Program-made: the position numbers and the translations under genes
Shown here: piece after piece, positions 1 through 7,783 of the stretch
Layout of the letters: every line of letters starts with the position of its first letter
Position numbering within the stretch: the first letter of the stretch is position 1
Source: Flavobacteriaceae bacterium
GTDB lineage: Bacteria; Bacteroidota; Bacteroidia; UKL13-3
Assembly (NCBI GenBank): GCA_009693575.1
Contig: SHWZ01000015.1
Location: forward strand, 1-48,241
Direction of reading: 5' to 3'
Length of the DNA: 48,241 bases
The notes under the pieces: model-generated
Databases searched by the model: none
What the model was told of the DNA's origin: nothing
Seen by the model: only the letters and a program-made list of their open reading frames with translations

Positions 1-897
1 ATTGAGCGTGGCGAAAAAATAGAGCCTCGGGACTGGATGCCCAAGGAGTATCGCCGCCAACTGACCCGCATGATCGAGCAACATGCCCACAGTGAGGTAA
101 TAGGTGCATTGCCCGAAGGAACTTGGATAACCCGTGCTCCAGGCTTCCTTCGAAAGCTGGCATTGATGGCCAAAGTGCAAGACGAGATGGGTCATGCCCA
201 ACTACTATACTCAGCCGCTGAAACACTTGGCAAAAGCCGCGAAGCCATGATAAACGACCTGCTGAGCGGCAAGAGCAAATACAGCAATGTATTTAATTAC
301 CCCGCCGTCACTTGGGCTGATACTGCGGTGATAGCATGGCTGATAGATGCAGGTGCGATAGTGAACCAAGTAGCCAACAGCAAGGGCAGCTACGGCCCCT
401 ATTGCCGTGCCTTGGAAAGGATTTGTGCAGAGGAAAGTTTCCACCTTAAATATGGCCACGATAATGTGGTGACGCTGGCAACAGGAACAGAAACACAAAG
501 GCAGATGGTGCAGGAAGCCCTCACCCGATGGTGGCCGCCTATCATGCATTTCTTCGGCCCCAGCGACAAAGCCAGTGTGCATGGAGCAATCCTCATGAAA
601 TGGAAAGTAAAAATGGCCAGCAACGACGATATGCGTAACCAATTCTTCAATCAATACGTTCCCAAAATATGGGACTTGGGGCTGGTGATACCCGACCCAG
701 CTTTCAGAAAAAATGAGGAGACGGGCAAATGGGAATATACCGAACCAGACTGGGAAGAATTCAAACGGGTGATAAACGGTGACGGCCCCTGCAACAAGGA
801 AAGGCTTGACGTTCGCCGCTGGGCAGAGGAGCACGGTGCTTGGGTACGAAGGGCATTGCTAACGCCCAACGCAAAGTATGAATTGCCATTGGCATAA
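1..897 (+). CDS. paaA: 1,2-phenylacetyl-CoA epoxidase subunit PaaA, 5' end outside window
   Basis: Catalytic subunit of the multicomponent oxygenase that converts phenylacetyl-CoA to its 1,2-epoxide in the aerobic phenylacetate pathway; cytosolic. The reading frame is open from base 1, and the residues before the first ATG at 37 (ending [10 protein letters not shown]) resemble the N-terminus of E. coli PaaA, so the real start lies before the window and the ATG at 37 is internal. The ferritin-like diiron motifs are visible: KVQDEMGH (E50 and H53 counted from the ATG at 37) and EESFH (E133 and H136). The conserved stretches [32 protein letters not shown] and WVRRA are present. It ends 21 bases before a secreted-protein gene rather than directly before paaB, which is unusual. 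The identification is very secure; the missing N-terminus is probably only a couple of dozen residues. Confidence 0.96.
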   Translation: MERGEKIEPRDWMPKEYRRQLTRMIEQHAHSEVIGALPEGTWITRAPGFLRKLALMAKVQDEMGHAQLLYSAAETLGKSREAMINDLLSGKSKYSNVFNYPAVTWADTAVIAWLIDAGAIVNQVANSKGSYGPYCRALERICAEESFHLKYGHDNVVTLATGTETQRQMVQEALTRWWPPIMHFFGPSDKASVHGAILMKWKVKMASNDDMRNQFFNQYVPKIWDLGLVIPDPAFRKNEETGKWEYTEPDWEEFKRVINGDGPCNKERLDVRRWAEEHGAWVRRALLTPNAKYELPLA

Positions 898-918
898 ATA
901 TAAACCAACAAATAAAAA

Positions 919-2268
919 ATGAAAAAAATATTCACACTCATTTGCTTCGCCATAGCTGCGAACGCATTTGCTCAAATCCCAAATGCCTCGTTTGAAAACT
1001 GGGGCAGCCGTTCTGCTGAATCCCTTGACAAGTGGTTGCTGCAAGGCAACACCGCAAAAAGTAGCAGCCCCCATGGAGGCAGTTTCGCACTTCGATTAAT
1101 GGACGAATCGGCTGCAGCATTCTACATAGATGCTTATGTTGGTAGGCCAGATACCCTATCCATTTGGGCCAAAGGATATAACGAAGCAGGAGACAGTGCA
1201 AGTATTTTTATTGCATTACAGCGATTGGGAAATGTTTTCGGCTTTGCTTCATTAAATATAGTTTTATCTGACAGTAACAACTACACTGAATTTAGAATGC
1301 CAATTACCTATTTTTTTCCTTTGGTTAAATCTGATACAATCACCATCGGTTTTCAAACTTCGCAGGGAAACGGTGCTGACACGGCATTTGCCACTATTGA
1401 TGATGTTAGACTTACCAAAGCAGGAGCAACAGAAGGTACTTTGCAAAATTCAGGTCTTGAGACTTGGAACACGAACAACATTCCAACGCTTAGTAATTGG
1501 ATAACAAGCAATGATATTGCTACACTCTTCGGGGTTCAATCAATCATGGCTTCACAAAGTAGTGATGCAAAATCAGGGAACTCAGCTATTTTACTTGAAA
1601 ATAAATATATCGGTGCTTTCCAGTCTGTATTTCCAGGGGCTGCTATATCTATCGACCTAGCACGTATTGATGATGCTCTAAGCAACCCTGATTTGCCTAG
1701 TTTTCCTGTGTCAGAGCGGTGGCAGTATTTGCATGGCTATTTTAAGTACATTCCAGTTGGAGCAGACACAGCCAATCTGAGGATACTAATGTTTAAATCG
1801 GGAGTGCAAATTGGTGAAGGAAAGTGGATGACCTCAGCTACCAATACGGCTTACAAAATGTTCTCGATATACATAGGTTACACCACTGCCGATATACCTG
1901 ACAGTGCTAACATAAATATATCTGCAGGTTCTGAAGATGGAGACCCGCAAGCAGGTACAAAAATGTTGCTTGATAGTCTTTCCTTTGGATATGCTTTGTC
2001 AATTAATACTTTTGATTTAGGAACAGTAAACATCTATCCAAACCCTGCCAAGGAGCAGGCCAGCCTTGAGTTCAACATGCAGAGTGCAGCCAAAGCAACT
2101 ATTGTTTTGACTGATATAGCAGGCAATCAAGTTTCTTCAACTAATATAGCCTTGGGAACTGGTTACAACCGCATGGATTTGACAACAGAGAGCCTTGCAG
2201 CAGGTATGTATTTGGTAAGAATAAATGCAGGCGACCAAAGCTTGGTGAAGAAACTGATAGTAGAATAA
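919..2268 (+). CDS. T9SS-secreted protein with two FENWG-type modules, embedded in the paa operon
   Basis: A 449-residue secreted protein. It begins with a clear signal peptide (MKKIFTLICFAIAANAFAQ). Two related modules follow, starting near residues 22 (NASFENWG) and 177 (NSGLETWN); the FENW opening followed by a beta-rich segment is typical of carbohydrate-binding-like modules in Bacteroidota surface proteins. About 80 C-terminal residues form a type A Por sorting domain (INTFDLGTVNIYPNPAKEQ ... GMYLVRI ... KKLIVE). It should therefore cross the outer membrane by T9SS and be released or anchored at the surface. No catalytic motif is recognised. It lies 21 bases after paaA and 5 bases before paaB, so it is likely cotranscribed with them, although nothing in its sequence links it to phenylacetate. 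Its codons look more A/T-rich than paaA by eye. The ligand is unknown. Confidence 0.88.
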   Translation: MKKIFTLICFAIAANAFAQIPNASFENWGSRSAESLDKWLLQGNTAKSSSPHGGSFALRLMDESAAAFYIDAYVGRPDTLSIWAKGYNEAGDSASIFIALQRLGNVFGFASLNIVLSDSNNYTEFRMPITYFFPLVKSDTITIGFQTSQGNGADTAFATIDDVRLTKAGATEGTLQNSGLETWNTNNIPTLSNWITSNDIATLFGVQSIMASQSSDAKSGNSAILLENKYIGAFQSVFPGAAISIDLARIDDALSNPDLPSFPVSERWQYLHGYFKYIPVGADTANLRILMFKSGVQIGEGKWMTSATNTAYKMFSIYIGYTTADIPDSANINISAGSEDGDPQAGTKMLLDSLSFGYALSINTFDLGTVNIYPNPAKEQASLEFNMQSAAKATIVLTDIAGNQVSSTNIALGTGYNRMDLTTESLAAGMYLVRINAGDQSLVKKLIVE

Positions 2269-2273
2269 CGAAT

Positions 2274-2639
2274 ATGAACAAAAGCATAGACCCACGGGTG
2301 AACCGCATGGATTTCACGGAGGAAAAAGTGATCCTGCAAGAACTGGATAACTGGGAAACCTGGGAAGTGTTTCACCAACGTAGGCGTGGCGAACAGCATG
2401 AGCATGTAGGTATAGTGCATGCTCCCAACCCTGATATGGCACTAGTGATGGCAAAAGAAACTTTTGGCCGCCGGGGACATACTGCAAATATTTGGGTTGT
2501 AAAAACGAGTAATGTAGTAGTTGGCAGTTACGAAGATGGGGATATGTACACCACAACTCCAGAAAAAATATACCGTGAAGCAGGTGGATACAAAGTGATG
2601 GAAAAAATAAACAAACATCGGAAAGCGAAGGCCAAATGA
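2274..2639 (+). CDS. paaB: 1,2-phenylacetyl-CoA epoxidase subunit PaaB
   Basis: Small subunit of the phenylacetyl-CoA epoxidase complex, thought to bridge PaaA-PaaC heterodimers. The 121-residue product contains the family core WEVFHQRRRGEQHEHVG, then a helix (PDMALVMAKETFGRR) and NIWVVKTSNVV, matching E. coli PaaB (95 residues) throughout. The extra length is about 20 N-terminal residues and a basic C-terminal tail (KINKHRKAKAK). The ATG at 2274 follows the preceding stop by 5 bases, and its own TGA overlaps the ATG of the next gene, so translation of the paaB-membrane protein pair is probably coupled. There is no sign of damage. Confidence 0.95.
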   Translation: MNKSIDPRVNRMDFTEEKVILQELDNWETWEVFHQRRRGEQHEHVGIVHAPNPDMALVMAKETFGRRGHTANIWVVKTSNVVVGSYEDGDMYTTTPEKIYREAGGYKVMEKINKHRKAKAK

Positions 2640-4000
2640 TGCCATTCAGAATAGCTGGGCATTTGGTATTCCTTACTTTAGGGGTATTATCTATTTATTA
2701 TGCAGCCGAACGGGTATGTTATACAGATGCAGCATGGCAATTTTTTTTGCGGGTTAACGACGAGGGTTTCTTATTCCCGATGGGAAGATATGGAGTAGCT
2801 ATTTCAGAAATTCCATTGTTTTTGGCAGTGAAAGCAGGCTTGCCTTTCAATGCACTTATCTATCTTTTTTCCTTTTCGTACATCGCTCTGTATTATTTGG
2901 CATGGAGGCTTTGCACATATACTTTTAATAATCAGGCGGCAGGTATTGCACTATTGCTTAGCCTCACCCTTGGCTGGAAACATGGCTTTCTGCACACGGT
3001 GACAGAAACACATCAGGCGATGGTTTTTGCTATACTTTTTTATGCCTTCATAGATTCCCATGAAAGTCTTCGCAACTGGTGGAAATACATCGTCGGGACA
3101 TTGCTGGCATTTGCAACTTACCTCTGCCATCCAGTTGGATTATTCATGATATGTTTTGCATCAGGATACTATGCAGTAAGTCGCAAAAAGATTGCTCAAT
3201 TTGAACCATACATTTATGTTGGATGCTGCCTTTTACCTAGCCTTTTTAGCTTTTTTGTAAAGACGCATGGATACGACGACCAATTTTATACAGAACTGAA
3301 GAAGGTTGGAGAACTTATACCCAAATTCTTCACACTATACCCAGTTCAGTTCCTAGAATCTCGTTTTGGGCTTTATTGGCTTCCACTTTTTGTCAGTCTA
3401 TTAGCATTAGCATTATATTATTTCAATCGTCTCTACTTAAGAATGGCAACGTTTATTATAAGCATATTGGTATATGTTGTTATTGCTTGCATAGCTTTTA
3501 ATCAAGGAGACTCAGATATGATGATGGAGAAGACTTTCCTGCCGGCTATTTTTATGCTATCCATTGCCTTTGCTGACCAATTGATACACTTTGGCAGAAT
3601 TTCATTGACAAGAAAAAGTATACTAATAGCTTTGCTTTGTTTTGCAGGGATAAAATATATTATTGAAGGTTGCAAGTATTATGAACAACGGGTTTCGTTT
3701 ATTAGGAAGATGGTAGAAAAAACGGGCATACCTGATTGCGATAAATTTTATTTTAAACGAAGTGACCAACACAATGAATTGATGCTCGCACCATGGGGAT
3801 TTGGTACGGAAACACTCGTGTTATCGAAATTCTATTACACTAAACAAATTAGTATTTATTCAAGTTGGGAAGGAGATTCTGCCTATAAAGACAACACCTT
3901 GTTTATGGGTGCCACTTTTGAACCAAAGCATGTGAGCCAGTTAAATCCCCGCTACTTTTCGCTGAATAACAACCCATACCAGCCTATCAATAACCCATAA
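2636..4000 (+). CDS. Polytopic membrane protein of unknown function, embedded in the paa operon
   Basis: A 454-residue integral membrane protein with about ten hydrophobic segments (for example residues 8-24, 70-90, 99-112, 124-138, 147-180, 192-208, 240-262, 268-288, 300-318 and 327-343) and a soluble C-terminal part of roughly 100 residues. I do not recognise the family. An acidic residue soon after the first membrane segment (CYTDAAWQFF) and the overall plan recall GT-C glycosyltransferases, but that is only a resemblance. The start overlaps the paaB stop as ATGA (a second ATG follows at 2639), and the stop is two bases before paaC, so this gene is physically locked into the operon. Its base composition looks more A/T-rich than paaB and paaC. 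A transporter or a surface-glycan enzyme are both possible; neither is shown. Confidence 0.8.
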   Translation: MMPFRIAGHLVFLTLGVLSIYYAAERVCYTDAAWQFFLRVNDEGFLFPMGRYGVAISEIPLFLAVKAGLPFNALIYLFSFSYIALYYLAWRLCTYTFNNQAAGIALLLSLTLGWKHGFLHTVTETHQAMVFAILFYAFIDSHESLRNWWKYIVGTLLAFATYLCHPVGLFMICFASGYYAVSRKKIAQFEPYIYVGCCLLPSLFSFFVKTHGYDDQFYTELKKVGELIPKFFTLYPVQFLESRFGLYWLPLFVSLLALALYYFNRLYLRMATFIISILVYVVIACIAFNQGDSDMMMEKTFLPAIFMLSIAFADQLIHFGRISLTRKSILIALLCFAGIKYIIEGCKYYEQRVSFIRKMVEKTGIPDCDKFYFKRSDQHNELMLAPWGFGTETLVLSKFYYTKQISIYSSWEGDSAYKDNTLFMGATFEPKHVSQLNPRYFSLNNNPYQPINNP

Positions 4001-4002
4001 TC

Positions 4003-4752
4003 ATGCAAGCACTCAAAGAACTACTTTACAAAATGGCCGACGACCAACTTATCATTGGCCACCGCAATAGCGAATGGACTGGCCTAGGCCCTATTCTGGA
4101 AGAAGACATTGCATTTTCAAGCATGGCTCAAGACAAAATTGGGCAGGCTCAAGCTTTATATAAACTGCTACACACCATGGGAGAACAAGAACCCGATGTA
4201 CTGGGTTTTATGCGTAATGCCGAGCAGATGCATTGTTGCCATTTGGTTGAAGTGCCAATAAGCAATTATGCCTTCAGCCTGATGCGAAATTTTTTGCACA
4301 GTCATGCTGAACTTATCCGCTTTGAGATGCTGACTGGAAGCATTTGCCAACCCTTGGCGAACATAGCCAAAAAATACCGGGGTGAGATAAAATACCATGT
4401 AATGCATGGTAGCACTTGGCTAAAACAGCTTGGCAACGCGAATGAAGATTCCAATCAAAAAATGCAGCAAGCATTGGCTGGATGCTGGAACCTAGCCTTG
4501 GGAATATTTGAGCCAAGTCCTTACGAAACTGATTTGCAAAAAGAAAATATTTTTGAAGGAGAAACGGCCTTGAAAGACCGCTGGCTAGAAACTATAAGTC
4601 CTATTATTGGCAAAGCTTCTTTGAAATTGCCACCCCACAATGAGTGGACCCCAGCTTTTGGTGGACGTACTGGCAATCACACACTCCACCTACAACCCAT
4701 GCTCGATGAAATGACTGAAGTGTATAAAATAGATCCATCGGCTGAATGGTAA
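4003..4752 (+). CDS. paaC: 1,2-phenylacetyl-CoA epoxidase subunit PaaC
   Basis: Structural ferritin-like subunit that pairs with PaaA in the epoxidase. The 249-residue length is normal for the family. Recognisable segments are LIIGHRNSEWTGLGPILEEDIAFSS (seen near residues 16-40), the helix MAQDKIGQAQALY, and EIKYHVMHGSTWLKQLG near the middle. The C-terminal HTLHLQPMLDEM and the ending DPSAEW are typical of PaaC. It starts two bases after the stop of the embedded membrane protein. A gap of 133 bases separates it from paaD, the only loose spacing in the cluster. Confidence 0.95.
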   Translation: MQALKELLYKMADDQLIIGHRNSEWTGLGPILEEDIAFSSMAQDKIGQAQALYKLLHTMGEQEPDVLGFMRNAEQMHCCHLVEVPISNYAFSLMRNFLHSHAELIRFEMLTGSICQPLANIAKKYRGEIKYHVMHGSTWLKQLGNANEDSNQKMQQALAGCWNLALGIFEPSPYETDLQKENIFEGETALKDRWLETISPIIGKASLKLPPHNEWTPAFGGRTGNHTLHLQPMLDEMTEVYKIDPSAEW

Positions 4753-4885
4753 TGTAAGCGAGAAGAGGGGGGAGTGAAGAATGTACAAAGTTTCTACCCT
4801 GAATTCAATCAACCTGCATTGAGCTTCTTCTGACGAAACCTAATCCACACTTCCAGCTTCCTATGCCAAGCCTCCAGCCACAACC

Positions 4886-5374
4886 ATGCTCACCAAACCT
4901 CAAATTCTAGAAGCCCTCACCGAAGTGATGGACCCTGAGATACCAACCATTTCGTTGGTTGATTTAGGTATTGTAACTGGAATTGAAATAAATGAGATAA
5001 ACGATGTTTCTGTTACCCTCACCCCAACATTCTCTGGCTGTCCTGCCCTACAGGTAATGGAAGACTTGGTGAGAGCGAAGGTTCAAACCTTGAAAGGCGT
5101 TGGCAAAGTGAAGGTTGAAACCAGTTTTGATATACAATGGAACAGTGATATGATAACTGACCATGGCAGACAAATGTTATTGAAACATGGCCTTGCCCCT
5201 CCCCCAAAACACCATGGATACATCGAACTGGATATACTCAGTGATGTGGCCTGCCCTCAATGTGGCAGCCGAAATACGGATATGCGAAGTCCATTTGGCC
5301 CCACTCTTTGTCGCAGCTTGCACTATTGCAAAAACTGCCTGCAAGGTTTTGAACAGTTCAAGCCTGTGGCATGA
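4886..5374 (+). CDS. paaD: PaaD, Fe-S/metal maturation protein of the epoxidase (DUF59 family)
   Basis: Accessory protein needed for a functional phenylacetyl-CoA epoxidase, believed to act in iron-sulfur or diiron centre assembly. The 162 residues begin with a MIP18/DUF59 domain (residues about 4-95) with the signature DPEIPTISLVDLGIV and the conserved cysteine of TFSGCPA (C52). The C-terminal domain carries a cysteine cluster resembling a zinc ribbon: CPQC (C123, C126), C142 in the segment GPTLCRSL, and CKNC (C148, C151). This two-domain form separates PaaD from general SUF-type DUF59 proteins. The ATG at 4886 begins exactly at the conserved N-terminus. The next gene on this strand is a transporter, and the expected paaE does not follow. 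Confidence 0.93.
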   Translation: MLTKPQILEALTEVMDPEIPTISLVDLGIVTGIEINEINDVSVTLTPTFSGCPALQVMEDLVRAKVQTLKGVGKVKVETSFDIQWNSDMITDHGRQMLLKHGLAPPPKHHGYIELDILSDVACPQCGSRNTDMRSPFGPTLCRSLHYCKNCLQGFEQFKPVA

Positions 5375-5404
5375 GCAAGTAAATTTTGATACGCCTAAAC
5401 TAAA

Positions 5405-6127
5405 TTAATCATACAGCTCAAACTTTAGGTTGGTTTTGTCGTATCCCAGTTCACGCAGTTTGTCGCGGGCTTCACGCACCATATTGCTCCAGCCGCAAAG
5501 GTAAAAAACTATGGGTACCTTTTGCCCACCAATAATGTCCATGTAAATAGGGTGTACATAACCATTCAGACCCTGCCAAGTGTTGGGAGTTTCGCGACTC
5601 AAGACAGGCAAAAACTTGAACTCGGGATGCTGGGCAGCTAGTTCTTCGAACTCCTTGCGGTAAAGCACATCCTGTACCAGACGATTGCCAAACACAAGGT
5701 ACATTTCTTGATGGGTGATACCCCGGTTGTAAATGTCGTAAATCATGCTTCTGAGCGGTGCAATGCCAGTACCTGTGCCAATGAAGCAAAGCGGAGTTTC
5801 TATTGTTTCGGGGAGGGTGAACTTGCCAAGAGGTGCGGAGCATTTTACAATGCTTCCTACCCTAATATTCTGCCATAAGTAGGGTGTTCCGACACCGTCT
5901 TCTTTCAGCACAATGCATAGCTCAAAAATATTGTCGGTGCTTGGAGCTGAGGCAATGCTATAGCTCCGGTTAGTGAATTTGGCCTCAATTGGCAAGTCAA
6001 GCATCACAAACTGCCCCGCCTTGAAACGGAACTCCATGATGGCGGGCATCTTGAAATAAAAACGTTTAACGGCTGGAGATTCATCCTGAATGTCGACAAC
6101 TACAGCGTCGAAGTATTCTACTTTCAT
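5405..6127 (-). CDS. FAD/NAD(P)H oxidoreductase of the ferredoxin reductase family, no 2Fe-2S domain
   Basis: A 240-residue flavoprotein reductase expected to pass electrons from NAD(P)H to a protein partner. The FAD-binding motif NRSYSIASAP (R54-S57), the nucleotide-binding motif FIGTGTGIAP (117-124) and the late YLCGWSNMV motif are present, and it ends in FELYD. I chose the ATG at 6127 because the frame upstream to 6217 encodes non-family residues and would bury the divergent promoters. PaaE of other bacteria has this reductase module plus a C-terminal 2Fe-2S domain; that second half is absent here. It lies convergent to paaD with a 30-base gap. It may serve as the reductase with a separate ferredoxin, or it may be a general ferredoxin-NADP reductase; I cannot tell which. 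Confidence 0.85.
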   Translation of the reverse strand: MKVEYFDAVVVDIQDESPAVKRFYFKMPAIMEFRFKAGQFVMLDLPIEAKFTNRSYSIASAPSTDNIFELCIVLKEDGVGTPYLWQNIRVGSIVKCSAPLGKFTLPETIETPLCFIGTGTGIAPLRSMIYDIYNRGITHQEMYLVFGNRLVQDVLYRKEFEELAAQHPEFKFLPVLSRETPNTWQGLNGYVHPIYMDIIGGQKVPIVFYLCGWSNMVREARDKLRELGYDKTNLKFELYD

Positions 6128-6145
6128 ATTGGTTGATATTTGCGA

Positions 6146-6153
6146 CAAATGTA
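6146..6153 (-). promoter_or_regulatory. Candidate -7 box for the reductase gene
   Basis: TACATTTG on the minus strand, a perfect match to the Bacteroidota -7 consensus TAnnTTTG, 18 bases before the ATG at 6127. No good -33 TTG was found at the usual spacing. It supports the internal start chosen for the reductase. Confidence 0.5.
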
Positions 6154-6166
6154 GTAGGAACTCCAT

Positions 6167-6174
6167 TAGTTTTG
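6167..6174 (+). promoter_or_regulatory. Candidate -7 box for the OppC-like permease
   Basis: TAGTTTTG, a perfect TAnnTTTG match, ending 4 bases before the GTG start at 6179. A TTTG at 6139-6142 lies 24 bases upstream, a little longer than the usual spacing. Transcription would begin at or next to the start codon. Confidence 0.45.
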
Positions 6175-6178
6175 AACC

Positions 6179-7246
6179 GTGCAAAAAAAATCTGCTTTGA
6201 GAAGATTCCTTTATCACCGCTCGGCGGTATTGGGCTTGGTTTTCATAGTGTTGGTTGCATTGCTTGGCACTTTTGCCTACACCTTAGCCCCCGACAATAG
6301 TCCTTCCGCCAATCAAATTCAGTTGCCTTTGGCACTGAAACAGCCGGGTTTTAGCTGTGGATTTATTCGTTTGAAAAAATCTAATAGCAACGAACTTGGC
6401 AGCTTTCTTTCAGGTTGTGAAAAAAACTACGAAGCGATACCGATAAATACCGTAAAAGTGCTTGGTGATTCTATTCAATATGAAGAATACGACTTGCCAG
6501 AAGACAGCCTAAATAGCTTGAAATCAGTAGCTACCGAATCATTGCTCAAAAATGGAAATGATTATATCTTTAATCAGACTTTTTGGCTAGGCACCGACCG
6601 CTATGGTAGAGATATGCTCAGCCGTATGTTGGTGGGAGCTAGAGTTTCCTTAGCAGTTGGTTTTGTTGCAGTGTTCATTTCAGGTTTGTTAGGATTGATT
6701 CTTGGTTTGGTTGCAGGCTATTTCCGAGGAAGGACTGATGCAATTATTTCTTGGCTTATCAGTGTGGTTTGGGCTTTGCCGACTTTGCTGATCGTTATAT
6801 CTATCACCCTCGCTTTAGGCAAAGGCTTCTGGCAAATATTCATTGCAGTCGGTCTCACCATTTGGGTTGAGGTGGCAAGACTGGTTCGTGGGCAAGTTAT
6901 TTCGCTTCGTGAAAAAGATTTTGTGGATGCCGCCCATGCATTGGGAGCATCTGATTTTAGGATAATTTTTAGACACTTATTACCTAACCTCACAGGGCCA
7001 CTCATCGTTATCTGCACCGCCAATTTTGCCGCTGCTATTCTCCTTGAAGCAGGATTGAGTTTCTTGGGCATAGGCATTCAGCCACCCGAACCAAGCTGGG
7101 GACAAATGTTACGCGAACATTACGGCTACATCGTTCTCGACCTTCCATACTTGGCCATCATTCCTGGTGCGGCCATCATGCTCTTGGTCATTGCCTTCAA
7201 CATGGTTGGCGATGGCCTACGTGAGGCATTGGATATAAGGGATTGA
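6179..7246 (+). CDS. ABC transporter permease, OppC/DppC type
   Basis: Inner-membrane permease of the binding-protein-dependent peptide/nickel class, 355 residues. Membrane segment 1 (about 16-36) is followed by a periplasmic insert of about 100 residues, then the conserved entry FWLGTDRYGRDMLSR (136-149), and the permease core from about 153 onward. The coupling loop DAAHALGASDFRIIF ... LPN (250-270) is the EAA motif that contacts the ATPase. It starts with GTG at 6179; no better ATG exists before the first membrane segment. The insert makes it about 50 residues longer than typical OppC. No ATPase, partner permease or binding protein lies nearby, so its partners must be encoded elsewhere. 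The substrate is unknown. Confidence 0.9.
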   Translation: MQKKSALRRFLYHRSAVLGLVFIVLVALLGTFAYTLAPDNSPSANQIQLPLALKQPGFSCGFIRLKKSNSNELGSFLSGCEKNYEAIPINTVKVLGDSIQYEEYDLPEDSLNSLKSVATESLLKNGNDYIFNQTFWLGTDRYGRDMLSRMLVGARVSLAVGFVAVFISGLLGLILGLVAGYFRGRTDAIISWLISVVWALPTLLIVISITLALGKGFWQIFIAVGLTIWVEVARLVRGQVISLREKDFVDAAHALGASDFRIIFRHLLPNLTGPLIVICTANFAAAILLEAGLSFLGIGIQPPEPSWGQMLREHYGYIVLDLPYLAIIPGAAIMLLVIAFNMVGDGLREALDIRD

Positions 7247-7783
7247 GGTAGGAAATAGATACTATTGTCCAACTTCCGAAGTCAGATTCGTTGATTTGGC
7301 CAAGCCGAAAAATCTTATTATGGTTAATTTACTAAACAAATCCATTCAATAACTAATTCGGATTTATTTGAGAAAACTATTTCTGAGCATTCTAACTGAT
7401 ACTAGTAAACTATATGCTTTGAAGGTTTCCGACTACAAACATTACACCCAAACTGACTCGTTAATAGTTCAGCGTTTCCCAGAGCCTTTTGCAGGATTCG
7501 ATTTCACGAAAATAGAGCTGACAATGCTGCCCAAGCCTTACTCGCTCATCAATACCAACGTGCGAATTGCTTAAGTAATTTTGGCAAAGAGGAAGCAGCA
7601 GGTAGTGGATTCTGAATAGCTATGCCATTGCACACACAGGTTTCCCCTCTATGTACTCTGTTGCTCTGCGTTCTGCAATTCAATAAGCTATCCAAAAAGG
7701 CCATACCTTTATTTCTTGCTTTTCAATAATTCAGCCTTACCTTCGCATCCGATTTAACCAAAATATATGAAGAAAAATCTACA
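7247..7783. other. 537-base intergenic stretch
   Basis: No convincing gene. A 68-codon TTG-initiated frame (7368-7574) has no signal peptide, domain or upstream promoter box and is treated as noncoding. Two promoter-like boxes near the downstream end, TACCTTTA at 7704-7711 and TACCTTCG at 7738-7745, probably serve the peptidase gene. No terminator hairpin was evident. Confidence 0.6.
7738..7745 (+). promoter_or_regulatory. Candidate -7 box for the M23 peptidase gene
   Basis: TACCTTCG, one mismatch to TAnnTTTG, 38 bases upstream of the ATG at 7784. A six-codon frame starting at 7768 (MKKNLQ, stop overlapping the gene's ATG) sits in the leader. It may be chance. Confidence 0.35.

Noticed and set aside
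211-834. Long antisense frame (207 codons) across paaA
   Set aside because: It is a shadow of the strongly supported paaA reading frame and has no family features.
7368-7574. 68-codon TTG-initiated frame in the intergenic region
   Set aside because: No signal peptide, domain, upstream promoter box or start context; likely chance.
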